NCBI GenBank assembly: GCA_005878325.1
Contig: VBMR01000124.1
Location: 1 to 20,900 of the forward strand
Direction of reading: 5' to 3'
DNA from: Methanobacteriota archaeon
GTDB taxonomy: Archaea; Thermoplasmatota; Thermoplasmata; RBG-16-68-12
Length of the DNA: 20,900 nucleotides
The translations under genes were made by a program, and so were the position numbers. Below the pieces are notes generated by a model that was not told where the DNA came from, made no database searches, and worked only from the letters and a program-made list of their open reading frames with translations. Positions 1 to 7,717 of this stretch are shown here, in pieces. Each line of letters opens with the position of its first letter. The first letter of the stretch is position 1.

Positions 1-545
1 ACGGGGACGTCGTGCGCGTCGAGGCCGGTCCCATCCACCAGGATCGCCCGCAGTCCCAGGACATGGTCCATCGTCTGACCGTACTTCACGCTCCGGTAGC
101 CGGAGGCGTTGTGCCCGACCATCCCACCGATCCGGCACAGGTCCTGGCTCCCGGGATCCGGGGCGAAGCGCAGCCCGTGTTCGGCCAGGAATTGGTTCAG
201 GGAAGACAGCAGGAGGCCGGGCTCCACCGTGATGGTCCGACGATCCGCATCGAAGTCGAGGATTCGATGCATCCGAGTCGTGTCCAGGACGATGCCCGGT
301 CCGATCGCGGCTCCGGACAGGGAGCTCCCCGAGGCCCGTGGGGTCAAGGGGACGCGAAGCCGGCGGCACACCTCGAGGACGGATTGCACATCGGCCTCGG
401 ACTCCGCGAAAACGACCGCGCGAGGCGGGACGACGCAGGGACTCGCATCCGTGGAGAAGGCGTGAAGGCTCTCCTCGTCCGCGCGGACCCGATTGGGGCC
501 CAAGGCCCGTTCCAAGGACCGTTGGAGATTTGCATCGACGGCCAT
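1..545 (-). CDS. FAD-linked oxidase, GlcD / D-lactate dehydrogenase type (N-terminal part, runs off the window)
   Basis: Reading the minus strand from the ATG at 545 gives 181 uninterrupted codons to the window edge, beginning MAVDANLQRSLERALG. The stretch TPRASGSSLSGAAIG (about residues 68-82), followed by a GIVLDTTRM strand and later by GGMVGHNASG, is the PCMH-type FAD-binding fold of glycolate oxidase subunit GlcD and D-lactate dehydrogenases. These flavoproteins oxidise 2-hydroxyacids to 2-oxoacids and pass electrons to quinones or other acceptors. The C-terminal substrate domain lies outside the window, so the substrate cannot be named; full members are about 450-500 residues. The start is favoured because GTGATGAGG lies just upstream as a ribosome-binding site and a TATA-like box lies near 606-615. 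It is divergent from the TrmB-type gene, which could control it (inference). Confidence 0.85.
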   Translation of the reverse strand, partial: MAVDANLQRSLERALGPNRVRADEESLHAFSTDASPCVVPPRAVVFAESEADVQSVLEVCRRLRVPLTPRASGSSLSGAAIGPGIVLDTTRMHRILDFDADRRTITVEPGLLLSSLNQFLAEHGLRFAPDPGSQDLCRIGGMVGHNASGYRSVKYGQTMDHVLGLRAILVDGTGLDAHDVP

Positions 546-605
546 GGAGCCCTCATCACAGGAGCGCTATTCCGCGTTTCGGGCCCTGAACCAAGCGGCG
601 ACCAA

Positions 606-616
606 CCTTTTTATCT
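606..616. promoter_or_regulatory. TATA-like element shared by two divergent genes
   Basis: The A/T tract CTTTTTATCT lies between the FAD-oxidase gene (start 545, minus) and the TrmB-family gene (start 641, plus). On the plus strand its centre is about 29 bases before the GTG at 641, the spacing of a leaderless archaeal promoter. On the minus strand it reads GATAAAAAG and would give a roughly 40-base leader with a Shine-Dalgarno-like GAGG. It is the only A/T-rich element in the 95-base gap, so both promoters may overlap here. No start site has been mapped. Confidence 0.5.
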
Positions 617-640
617 CGGCGCATCGATTTCGAAGATTCC

Positions 641-1480
641 GTGCCGGTCAACCAAGAGCGCATGCGGAAGCTGATGGACCATGGCCTCACGGAGTACCAG
701 GCCCGCGCGTACTTGACGCTCCTGGACCTGGGCGCCGCGACCGCCACCCAGGTCTCGCCGATGTCGAAGGTCCCGCGGACGCGCATTTACGCGACGATGC
801 GACAGCTCCACCAAAAAGGACTGGTCCAGATCCTGCCAGAGAGCCCTCTCCGGTACAAGCCGGTCCCGTTCGAGGCATATCTGCAAACACTCGCCGAGGA
901 GTTGCGGTCGCGGGCGCAGCAAATCGATACGGGCCAGGAATCCCTCGCCCGCGAGTTCGCGATCGTCGCGGAGGCATCACCGGAATCCGCGGGTCGCTTC
1001 GAGGCGATCTATGGTCGCAAGAACGTCCGAGAACGACTCCTCCGGATGTATACGACGGCAGCGCGAGAGGTAATCGGCATCGGCACGACGAAGAGCCCCG
1101 GCCGCATCCTCGGCGCGTTCCGGCCGGACCTCGTCGAACGCGCTTCGCAGGGGGTGCAGCTCAAGTACGCCTTCTGCTTCACACCGGACAACCGGGACGA
1201 CGTCCGCATCCTCCTGCGTCACGCCCAGGTGCGCCATATCGACTTCATGATGCCGGTGTACATGCACGTCGTCGACGGCAAGGAGTTCCTGATGAGCCAT
1301 CCGATCCCGGACGACGACTCCGCATACCGCGGGGACGACATCGCGATCTGGACGAACGATCCCGCGATCGCGGGCGCGATGTCGGAGATGTCCGAGCGGA
1401 TCTGGGCGATGGGGCGGCCCGCGGCGGACGTCCTCAAGGAGCCCCGGCCTCCGAGGCGGGTCGCCGTCACGCGCCCTTGA
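641..1480 (+). CDS. TrmB-family transcriptional regulator
   Basis: The 279-residue product has the typical TrmB N-terminal winged helix: residues about 8-75 contain LMDHGLTEYQARAYLTLL, then SKVPRTRIYATMRQLHQKGLV as the recognition helix region, then a wing. A helical linker (about 85-115) leads to a C-terminal sensor-type domain beginning near FEAIYGRKNVRERLL. TrmB proteins are archaeal repressors or activators of sugar and central metabolism that respond to small ligands; the ligand here is unknown. The GTG at 641 is chosen because the protein then begins directly before the helix and a TATA-like box lies about 29 bases upstream. It is divergent from an FAD oxidase and its 3' end overlaps the 2-oxoacid:ferredoxin oxidoreductase beta gene by 14 bases, so either could be a target. 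Confidence 0.9.
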   Translation: MPVNQERMRKLMDHGLTEYQARAYLTLLDLGAATATQVSPMSKVPRTRIYATMRQLHQKGLVQILPESPLRYKPVPFEAYLQTLAEELRSRAQQIDTGQESLAREFAIVAEASPESAGRFEAIYGRKNVRERLLRMYTTAAREVIGIGTTKSPGRILGAFRPDLVERASQGVQLKYAFCFTPDNRDDVRILLRHAQVRHIDFMMPVYMHVVDGKEFLMSHPIPDDDSAYRGDDIAIWTNDPAIAGAMSEMSERIWAMGRPAADVLKEPRPPRRVAVTRP

Positions 1481-2450
1481 AGGTCAACCGCTGGACGAGG
1501 CGCGTCAGATCTGTGATCGGTTCCCCGTGCGGGCCCGCGATCGGCTGCAGGGCGGGCGGGCGGTCCATGTACGTCGGGACGCGCTGCGCGATCCGCTCCT
1601 CGAACGTGGGGACGTGCTCGTTCCGGAAGAACACCCCGATCGGGATCCGGTCCCCCCACTCGAGGGCCTTCTCGAGGGCTTGCGTCGTCTTCTTCTCGAG
1701 TTCGGACGGATCGTGGACCACGGGATCGTACCCCTCGTCCTCGAGCCGGTACACCCGGGGGAGCGTCTTCCCGCCGTTCGCTTCCTTCCGGTCTTCCCCG
1801 CCGTACCACTCCTTCGTGTTGATGTCGTTGTACGTCGGGCAGGGCTGGAGGACGTCGAGGAACGCGTAGCCCTTGTGTTCGATGCCTTGCTTCAACAGGG
1901 ACACGAGGTGCTTGATGTCGTACGAGTACCCGCGGCCGACCCAGGTCGCGCCCGCCGCGAGGGCGAGCCAGATCGGATTGACCGCGTCGTTGATGTTCGG
2001 ATGCGCGAGGGACTTCGTCTGCACGCCGAGCTTCAGGGTCGGCGCCGCCTGGCCCTTCGTCAGGCCATAGACGCCGTTGTCATGGATGATGTACAGCATG
2101 TCCAGGTTCCGCCGGCCCGCGTTCACGAAATGGCCGCCTCCGATCCCGAGGCCGTCCCCGTCTCCCGAGAGACAGAGCACCTTGAGCTGCGGGTTCGCGA
2201 GCTTCACCCCGGTCGCGTACGGGAGGGCCCGCCCATGAAGGGTGTGCACTCCGTACGTCTTGATGTAGTGAATCGTCTTCGCGGAGCAGCCGATGCCGGA
2301 GACGATTGTCACCCGATGCGGCTCCATCCGGAGCTCGGCGAGGGCCATCTGGATCGTCCGGAGGATGCCGAAGTCGCCGCATCCGGGGCACCAGTCGTTG
2401 TGGACGTCCGTCGTATAGTCGGTCGGCTTCAGGACCTGCTCAAGCGCCAC
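1467..2450 (-). CDS. korB: 2-oxoacid:ferredoxin oxidoreductase, beta subunit
   Basis: This 327-residue protein is the thiamine-pyrophosphate-binding beta subunit of a 2-oxoacid:ferredoxin oxidoreductase, which oxidatively decarboxylates 2-oxoacids to acyl-CoA and reduces ferredoxin. WCPGCGDFG (C21, C24), SGIGCS (C55) and LQPCPTYN (C204) supply the four cysteines of the [4Fe-4S] cluster, as in the two-subunit Sulfolobus enzyme. GDGDGLGIGGGH (96-107) and DNGVYGLTKGQ (124-134) form the TPP and Mg site. The GTG start at 2450 overlaps the end of the alpha gene by 11 bases, so the two are translationally coupled. The substrate (2-oxoglutarate, pyruvate or broad) cannot be read from sequence alone, so the symbol is by family. 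No delta subunit or ferredoxin gene lies nearby, consistent with the alpha/beta two-subunit type. Confidence 0.93.
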   Translation of the reverse strand: MALEQVLKPTDYTTDVHNDWCPGCGDFGILRTIQMALAELRMEPHRVTIVSGIGCSAKTIHYIKTYGVHTLHGRALPYATGVKLANPQLKVLCLSGDGDGLGIGGGHFVNAGRRNLDMLYIIHDNGVYGLTKGQAAPTLKLGVQTKSLAHPNINDAVNPIWLALAAGATWVGRGYSYDIKHLVSLLKQGIEHKGYAFLDVLQPCPTYNDINTKEWYGGEDRKEANGGKTLPRVYRLEDEGYDPVVHDPSELEKKTTQALEKALEWGDRIPIGVFFRNEHVPTFEERIAQRVPTYMDRPPALQPIAGPHGEPITDLTRLVQRLTFKGA

Positions 2451-4428
2451 GGGTCAACACCGTCCTCTTGTCCGCCTTCCCGCGGACGACCGCGCGAATC
2501 GCGTCGTAGAGCTCCGTGTTCGACATCGGTCGGCCGTTGTACTTCAGGATGAGATGAGTCATTGCAATTCCGGTGTGCTCGCGGACGACGCCCGCCAGCT
2601 GCGCGCCGAAGTTCATCTCCACGTCGATCCGGCGCCGCGCCTTCGCGAGGGCCGCTCGAACCTCTTCCACGGGGAAGGGATTGATGAGCCGCACGTGCAG
2701 GTAGCCGATCTTGGCGCCTTCGGCCCACAGGCGGTCGAGGGCGTCGAGGAGGGCCCCCTTCGTCGATCCCCAGGAGACGATGACGGTCGTCGCATCCTTC
2801 GGGCCGAAGTACCGCAGCTTGACGTCCTCAGGGATCTCGCGCGCCGCGAGGTCCAGCTTGTTGAACCGCTTCTCCATCATCGCGTTCCGGAGGACCGGGT
2901 CCTCCGTGATGTGCCCCCGTTCGTCGTGCTCGTCCCCGGTGTTCCAGAAGATCGTGCTTTCCTGTCCGAGGATGGCGCGGGGCGAAATCGGTCCGTTCCC
3001 GAGGTCGAAACGCTTGTACGGGTTGTCCTGCGAATATCCGTTGTTCCCGTCTGCGACAACCCCGCGGTCGATCCGGAGTTCGGAGAGATCAGGAGGCGCG
3101 ATCGTCGCATAGCTGTTCGCGAGGGCCTTGTCGACGAGATGGATGACGGGCATCTGATATCGTTCCGCGTAATTGAAGGACAGGAAGCCGTCCCGAATGC
3201 ATTCCTCGAAGTCCCCGGACGCTAAGACGATCCGCGGGCTTTCTCCATGGCCCGCGTGGAGCGCGAATCGGAGATCCCCTTGCTCATGCCGCGTTGGCAT
3301 TCCCGTGCTGGGCCCCGCCCGCTGGTAGAGGGTGATCACGAGGGGCACCTCGTTGATCGAGGCCCAGCCGATCCCCTCCATCATGAGGGAGAATCCGGGA
3401 CCCGAGGTCGCGGTCGCGGACCGAGTGCCTGTGAGGGCCGCGCCGGTCGCCATCGTGACCGCGGCGATCTCGTCCTCCGTCTGCACGACGAGGATGGAGC
3501 CGCCCTTCTCTTGGCCCGCACCCGCGGCGGTGTCAAGGACGCCGTGCCCGTCGACGTCGAGGATTTCGTTCTCCTCGAGGAACTCGCTCTCGTCCGAGGC
3601 GGGAGTGATCGGATAGTACGTTTGGAACCGCATCCCGGCGTACAGCTTTCCGAGGGCGGTCGCCTGGCTCCCGGTCAGGAACATCCGCGGGTCCTGTCGC
3701 GGAATCTTCTCGAGCCGATAGCGAAAGTCGGGGACGAGGGACCGCGCGATGTCGTATGCCTTCCGAGCGCCCGCGGCATTCATGTCGACGACCTTCGCCT
3801 TCGCGCGGAACACGTCCTCGAGGGCCGTCCGCATCATCCCAAAGTCGTAGTCGAGGAGTCCGAACGAGGCGCCGAGCGCGAGCATGTTGACGACCCTCGA
3901 GATCTTGCTGAGCTGGTCGATCTGGAATTCGTCGGCCACCTGCTCCAGCAGGTCCCGGAACGGAATCGGGACGAGCGTGACGCCCCGCTGCTTCGACGCC
4001 GCGAGCATGTCGTCCAGCGTCTCGCCGACCCCGTGCGAAATCAGGTACGTTTTCAGCTCCGCGGCGAGCCGCTTCTCGATCGTCGGGATGTCCGAGAGGC
4101 GCGTCTTTGCCAGCGAGGGATCGTAGACAATCGCGCCGTCGTCCGTCACTTCGCGCGCATGGCGGAAGAGGGTCTCGGCCTCGAACGTCGCGAGGAGATT
4201 CACGGCGTCGATATGGGATCGGACGGGATTCGAGTGCGCCCGCAAGGCAAAGTAGGAGTGCTCGCCCATGATGTTCGAATAGAATTCCCGCTTGCCGAAG
4301 ACGTGGAGGCCTCCCGCGGCACATCCGCGGGCGAAGACGTTCGCGGCGGAGTCGACGCCACTGCCCTGGGGTCCTCCGACCATCCACGAGAAGTCGTTCA
4401 CTTGCTTCTGCGGCGGAGACCGAGGCAC
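2440..4428 (-). CDS. korA: 2-oxoacid:ferredoxin oxidoreductase, fused gamma-alpha subunit
   Basis: The 662-residue protein joins the gamma domain (about 1-200, with GGPQGSGVD at 18-26) to the alpha domain (about 245-640). The latter carries the YPITPASDES motif at 272-281, the CoA/2-oxoacid recognition loop of this family. It partners the beta subunit encoded just downstream to form a cytosolic two-subunit enzyme linking 2-oxoacid oxidation to ferredoxin. The GTG at 4428 is preferred: an in-frame TGA lies four codons upstream, and GGGGTGAG is a good ribosome-binding site 8 bases before it. A TATA-like GCTAAATC at 4471-4480 would start transcription near 4449. The YPITPASDES variant (A rather than the commoner S) gives no clear hint of substrate. 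Confidence 0.93.
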   Translation of the reverse strand: MPRSPPQKQVNDFSWMVGGPQGSGVDSAANVFARGCAAGGLHVFGKREFYSNIMGEHSYFALRAHSNPVRSHIDAVNLLATFEAETLFRHAREVTDDGAIVYDPSLAKTRLSDIPTIEKRLAAELKTYLISHGVGETLDDMLAASKQRGVTLVPIPFRDLLEQVADEFQIDQLSKISRVVNMLALGASFGLLDYDFGMMRTALEDVFRAKAKVVDMNAAGARKAYDIARSLVPDFRYRLEKIPRQDPRMFLTGSQATALGKLYAGMRFQTYYPITPASDESEFLEENEILDVDGHGVLDTAAGAGQEKGGSILVVQTEDEIAAVTMATGAALTGTRSATATSGPGFSLMMEGIGWASINEVPLVITLYQRAGPSTGMPTRHEQGDLRFALHAGHGESPRIVLASGDFEECIRDGFLSFNYAERYQMPVIHLVDKALANSYATIAPPDLSELRIDRGVVADGNNGYSQDNPYKRFDLGNGPISPRAILGQESTIFWNTGDEHDERGHITEDPVLRNAMMEKRFNKLDLAAREIPEDVKLRYFGPKDATTVIVSWGSTKGALLDALDRLWAEGAKIGYLHVRLINPFPVEEVRAALAKARRRIDVEMNFGAQLAGVVREHTGIAMTHLILKYNGRPMSNTELYDAIRAVVRGKADKRTVLTRGA

Positions 4429-4639
4429 GGGCTCAACTCACCCCATGCCCAAAGGCAAGGGCGTTCTTGGAGATTTAGCAATTCCGAAATCCGGCATGGC
4501 GGGCGTCGGAGAGGACCGGTCCATGGAGGATTTCGCCTCAACGCCCCGCGGCAGCTGCGCCACGGTCCGTAGGACGCAAGCGCACCTTATCAAACCTTTC
4601 CTCTCGGTTCCAAGGTACGCGAAAAACGAGTCCGGGCCA
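4429..4639. promoter_or_regulatory. Upstream region of the 2-oxoacid:ferredoxin oxidoreductase operon
   Basis: This 211-base gap separates the korA start from the TFB stop. On the minus strand it has a TATA-like GCTAAATC (4471-4480) about 26 bases before a predicted start near 4449, then GGGGTGAG just before the GTG start. A second A/T run (TTTGATAAGG, minus, near 4588-4597) would give a much longer leader. A 28-codon minus-strand frame ends right before korA but has no support beyond being open. I see no RNA gene here. Confidence 0.45.
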
Positions 4640-5626
4640 CTAGGACGTCGGCGAGTTCGTCGTGCCGACCTTCGGGGCGCGACCCCGCGGCAGGGTCAAT
4701 TGCTGCATGAACCCTTCCATGAACTGGAACCGGTTCCGGAGGGTCACTTCGCTGACGCCAGCGATCTTCGCAATCGCCTTCTGCGGCCGGCGTTCCCCGC
4801 AGGAGAGGGAGGCCAAGTAGATCGCCGCGGCGGCCGTCCCGGACGGGGAGAGGGACATCGAGCTGTCGATCTTCTCCAGCTCCTTGAGGATCTTGTTGGC
4901 TTCCGCCTCCACCGTGTTGCTCAGGCCGAGCCGGGAGCAGAAGCGGCTCACATAGTCCGCGGGGCGGGACGGCGGAACGCGGAGGGTGAGGGACCGCAGG
5001 AGGGCCCCATACGCCTTTCCGATCGTCTTCTTCCGGACGCCCGTGACCTGCTGGAGTTCGTCCAGAGTGCGGGGGACCCCGTCGATCCGGCAGGCCGCGT
5101 ACACGGCGGCGGCGACGATCGCCTCGATCGACCGGCCGCGCACGAGGCCCTTCTCCAGGGCCTTCTTGCAGATGAACCCGGCCTCGTCCTTCACCGGCCG
5201 CGGGAGGCCCATCAGGGAGGCGACGCGGTCCAGCGACCGGATCGTCTCCGGCAGGCTTCGTTCTCCCGGCCGGGAATGGCCCGAGTGACGCTGGAGCTTG
5301 CGCATCCGGTAGAACTTCTCTCGCTCCCGCAGCGGGATCGTGTTCCCGCGGGCGTCGCGGTTCGCCAGGGGGATGACCGTCGTCAGGCCCGACGCGCCCG
5401 CGACGTAGCTGCGGGGAGCCCCGGTCCGCGCGAGGCGGTCATTCTCTTCAACGGAATAGGCGGCCCACTCCGGCCCTTCATCGATTGCGCTCTCACTCAC
5501 GACCAGGCCACACGAGTCGCAGACGAGCTCGCCTCTCGCGTAATCGCGCACGAGGTGCTCGCTCCCGCATTCAGGGCAAACCCGATCTTCTTCGACGACC
5601 GGATCCGCCGGCGTCGCGCTCGGCAT
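4640..5626 (-). CDS. tfb: Transcription initiation factor B (TFB)
   Basis: The 328-residue product is archaeal TFB, the TFIIB homologue that bridges TATA-bound TBP and RNA polymerase. The N-terminal zinc ribbon is complete: C17, C20, C36 and C39. A B-reader/linker segment follows (about 45-115, containing NRDARGNTIP). Two cyclin folds come next: the first around residues 120-215 (GRSIEAIVAAAVYAACR), the second around 220-310 (PSGTAAAAIYLASL, then a helix-turn-helix ending VTLRNRFQFM) that reads the BRE. Length and order are normal. Archaea often carry several TFBs, and which paralogue this is cannot be judged here. The ATG at 5626 is the only sensible start, with two TATA-like elements 40-65 bases upstream and an inverted repeat beyond them. 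Confidence 0.96.
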   Translation of the reverse strand: MPSATPADPVVEEDRVCPECGSEHLVRDYARGELVCDSCGLVVSESAIDEGPEWAAYSVEENDRLARTGAPRSYVAGASGLTTVIPLANRDARGNTIPLREREKFYRMRKLQRHSGHSRPGERSLPETIRSLDRVASLMGLPRPVKDEAGFICKKALEKGLVRGRSIEAIVAAAVYAACRIDGVPRTLDELQQVTGVRKKTIGKAYGALLRSLTLRVPPSRPADYVSRFCSRLGLSNTVEAEANKILKELEKIDSSMSLSPSGTAAAAIYLASLSCGERRPQKAIAKIAGVSEVTLRNRFQFMEGFMQQLTLPRGRAPKVGTTNSPTS

Positions 5627-5664
5627 GATGACTCGAACCTTTCTACAGGTGGGCTCCGATGGGT

Positions 5665-5690
5665 GAGATATAACGCGTTTATATTATACC
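5665..5690 (-). promoter_or_regulatory. Double TATA-like promoter of the TFB gene
   Basis: On the minus strand this A/T island reads GGTATAATATAAACGCGTTATATC, giving two TATA-like boxes (around 5681-5688 and 5667-5673) separated by a CG-rich palindrome, AACGCGTT. They predict starts near 5657 and 5643, leaders of about 31 and 17 bases for the TFB gene. It is the most A/T-rich spot nearby in an otherwise GC-rich region. Which box is used is unknown. Confidence 0.55.
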
Positions 5691-5713
5691 TTGTCATCGA
5701 GGTCAGTGACAAG
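5690..5713. promoter_or_regulatory. Inverted repeat next to the TFB promoter (possible operator)
   Basis: A perfect 7-base dyad, CTTGTCA (5690-5696) and TGACAAG (5707-5713), is separated by 10 bases. It abuts the upstream side of the TFB TATA island, where an archaeal activator or repressor would bind. The arms are centred 17 bases apart, so they lie on nearly one face of DNA (about one and a half turns). No binding protein can be named. Confidence 0.4.
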
Positions 5714-5840
5714 CGGCTAGTAACCTTTTGGATAGAAGGGTCGAAGAGGCGCGAAACGAAGGACGTCCTAACGCCCGGTGACGATAAATCCACGGGAATC
5801 CTCCGAACCGGCGGGACAGAATGCGTACGGTCCTTTGACA

Positions 5841-5850
5841 ACCTTAATGT
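5841..5850 (+). promoter_or_regulatory. TATA-like box of the fumarase gene
   Basis: ACCTTAATGT sits about 39 bases before the fumarase ATG at 5885. Transcription would begin near 5872, leaving a 13-base leader with no strong Shine-Dalgarno sequence. This is the best A/T-rich element in the 170 bases upstream of the gene. Confidence 0.4.
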
Positions 5851-5884
5851 CCCCGCCCTTTTCTGTCGGCCGCGGCAGGCGCCC

Positions 5885-7303
5885 ATGACGGAATACCGGA
5901 TCGAAAAAGATTTCCTGGGGGAGATGAAAGTTCCCAAGGACGCGTATTGGGGCGTCCAGACCCAGAGGGCCATCGAAAACTTCCCGATCAGCGGGATGCG
6001 CTTCGGACGGCGCTTCATCTACGCCCTCGGCTTGATCAAGAAGGCATCCGCGGAGACGAACCTGGAACTGGGCCTCCTGGACTCGAAGATCGGGAAGGCG
6101 ATCGCGAAGGCCGCGGAAGAGGTCATGGAGGGGAAACTCGACGCGCAATTCCCCTTGGACGTTTTCCAGACGGGGAGCGGCACCTCCACGAACATGAACG
6201 CGAATGAGGTGATTGCGAACCGCGCGAACGAGATGCTTGGCTCCCCGCGGGGGGAGGCCGGGCCGGTCCATCCGAACGACCACGTGAACATGGGTCAATC
6301 CTCGAACGACGTGATCCCGAGCGTGATCCACGTCGCGGCGCTCATGGAGATCGACCAGAACCTCTTGCCCGCCTTGCGGGAACTGGAAGAGAGCCTCGCG
6401 AAGAAGGCGAAGGAGTTCGATCCGATCGTGAAGGCGGGGCGGACCCATCTGATGGACGCGACGCCCATCCGGCTGGGCCAGGAGTTCTCCGGATACCGCG
6501 CGCAGATCGACCATGGGATCCGCCGGGTCTCATCCTGCCGCGCCGCGCTCGCGGAGCTCGCGATCGGCGGGACCGCGGTCGGCACCGGGATCAACGCGCA
6601 CCCGGAATTCCCAGGCCGCGTCGTCGAGAAGATTAGTGCCGCGACGGACACGAAGTTCCGGGTGACGGAGAATCACTTCGAAGCCCAGGCGGCCCAGGAC
6701 GCCCTCGTCGAGGCGAGCGGGATGATCCGGACGGTCGCCGCCTCGATGATCAAGATCGCGAACGACCTCCGGTGGCTCGGGTCGGGACCGCACACGGGCC
6801 TGCGGGAGTTGAACCTCCCCGCGATCCAGCCCGGTTCCTCCATCATGCCGGGGAAGGTGAACCCGGTCATCCCGGAGGCGGTCATGCAGGTCGGCGTCAC
6901 GGTGATCGGCAACGATGTGGCGATTACCGTCGCGAATACGCACTCGAACCTCGACCTGTCCACGATGCTGACGGTCATGTCGCAGCGCATCTCGCAGAAC
7001 ATCGAGCTCCTGGCGAACGTGGCCCGCGTGTTCGCGCACCGCTGCATTGACGGGATCACCGCGAACATCGACGTCTTGCAGCGATACGCGGAGTCGAGTC
7101 CCGCGATCGCCACGATCCTGAACCCGATCATCGGCTACGAGAAGGCTGCCGAGATCGCGAAGGAGGCGGGCCGGACCGGGAAGACGGTCAAGCAGATCGT
7201 GATCGAGAAGGGGATCCTGAGCCCCGAGGAAGCGGAAAAGGTATTGGACCCGCGGCACCTCACGAACCCGAGCAAGGAGATGCTCGGGGGCGGTGGCGGG
7301 TGA
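5885..7303 (+). CDS. fumC: Class II fumarate hydratase
   Basis: The 472-residue product converts fumarate and water to malate in the citric acid cycle. It has the fumarase/aspartase signature GSSIMPGKVNP at 317-327, the catalytic-region TGSGTSTNMNANEV (96-109), HPNDHVNMGQSSND (129-142) and GRTHLMDATP (185-194). Length matches class II fumarases. The aspartase subfamily shares these motifs, but the NMNANEV and THLMDATP context and standard length favour fumarase. The ATG at 5885 begins MTEYRIEKDFLG, the usual N-terminus; the frame is open far upstream, but that stretch is antisense to TFB and not homologous. Its stop overlaps the next gene's GTG by four bases (GTGA), indicating a two-gene operon. 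Confidence 0.95.
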   Translation: MTEYRIEKDFLGEMKVPKDAYWGVQTQRAIENFPISGMRFGRRFIYALGLIKKASAETNLELGLLDSKIGKAIAKAAEEVMEGKLDAQFPLDVFQTGSGTSTNMNANEVIANRANEMLGSPRGEAGPVHPNDHVNMGQSSNDVIPSVIHVAALMEIDQNLLPALRELEESLAKKAKEFDPIVKAGRTHLMDATPIRLGQEFSGYRAQIDHGIRRVSSCRAALAELAIGGTAVGTGINAHPEFPGRVVEKISAATDTKFRVTENHFEAQAAQDALVEASGMIRTVAASMIKIANDLRWLGSGPHTGLRELNLPAIQPGSSIMPGKVNPVIPEAVMQVGVTVIGNDVAITVANTHSNLDLSTMLTVMSQRISQNIELLANVARVFAHRCIDGITANIDVLQRYAESSPAIATILNPIIGYEKAAEIAKEAGRTGKTVKQIVIEKGILSPEEAEKVLDPRHLTNPSKEMLGGGGG

Positions 7304-7635
7304 CGTACCGGCGTGTGAAAGAACCTTCAGAAATCGTCGTCATTTTCAAGACCCATCTCCGCCAAGGCGCGGATGAGGACGAGTACGGACGGGCCTCGCG
7401 GCGGATGCACGAACTCGCCGAGACGATCCCCGGCTTCATCTCGATCAAGGGATTTCGTTCGGAGGACGGGGAGGAGATCGACATCGTTCGGTTCGAGAAC
7501 GAACGGGCCCTCGAAGCCTGGAGGAACCAGCCCGAGCATCGCGCGACGCAGGAGCGGGGCCGCACGGAATTCTACGATCACTTTTCGGTCCAGGCCTGTC
7601 GGGTCTTCCGCGAGTACGAATTTTCGTTGGACTGA
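7300..7635 (+). CDS. ABM-domain (antibiotic biosynthesis monooxygenase-like) small protein
   Basis: The 111-residue protein fits the ABM dimeric alpha/beta-barrel family. An early strand (SEIVVIFKTHL) is followed by a helix (DEDEYGRASRRMHELAETIPGF), a strand (ISIKGFRSEDGEEIDIVRFEN) and a helix (RALEAWRNQPEHRATQERG), with a HFSVQACRVFREYEF ending. Members include heme-degrading enzymes, quinol monooxygenases and many proteins of unknown role, so a specific activity is not claimed. The GTG start overlaps the fumarase stop as GTGA, so the two should be co-translated. A metabolic link to fumarase is not obvious. A strong hairpin lies 37 bases after its stop. Confidence 0.8.
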   Translation: MTYRRVKEPSEIVVIFKTHLRQGADEDEYGRASRRMHELAETIPGFISIKGFRSEDGEEIDIVRFENERALEAWRNQPEHRATQERGRTEFYDHFSVQACRVFREYEFSLD

Positions 7636-7672
7636 ACTAAACGAATCCTCGGAATGTCCGGCGCACCGGGAA

Positions 7673-7703
7673 GGAGTTATCGTTACTTGACGATAACAAC
7701 TCC
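7673..7703. repeat. Strong intergenic hairpin between convergent genes
   Basis: GTTATCGT (7676-7683) and ACGATAAC (7690-7697) form a perfect 8-base inverted repeat around a TACTTG loop. A longer fold is also possible: GGAGTT (7673-7678) with AACTCC (7698-7703) and ATCGT with ACGAT, leaving a 3-base bulge. It lies between the ABM gene stop (7635, plus) and the aldehyde dehydrogenase stop (7718, minus), in the 3' region of both. There is no T tract, so a classic terminator is not supported. It may be an mRNA 3' stabiliser, a processing site, a bidirectional transcript end or a protein-binding dyad. Confidence 0.55.
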
Positions 7704-7717
7704 GCGGCCGCCGACGA

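Noticed and set aside
4433..4520. 28-codon minus-strand frame ending just before korA
   Set aside because: No recognisable sequence, no conserved cysteines of a ferredoxin or delta subunit, and its end is simply the ribosome-binding region of korA.
5627..5660. GGTTCGAGTC on the minus strand resembling a tRNA T loop
   Set aside because: The flanks do not pair as a T stem and no acceptor or anticodon arms can be built around it.
4292..5884. Long plus-strand open frame running into the fumarase gene
   Set aside because: It is antisense to the start of korA and to all of TFB, and its translation is Arg/Gly-rich with no homology. High GC leaves antisense frames free of stops; only the part from 5885 is fumarase.
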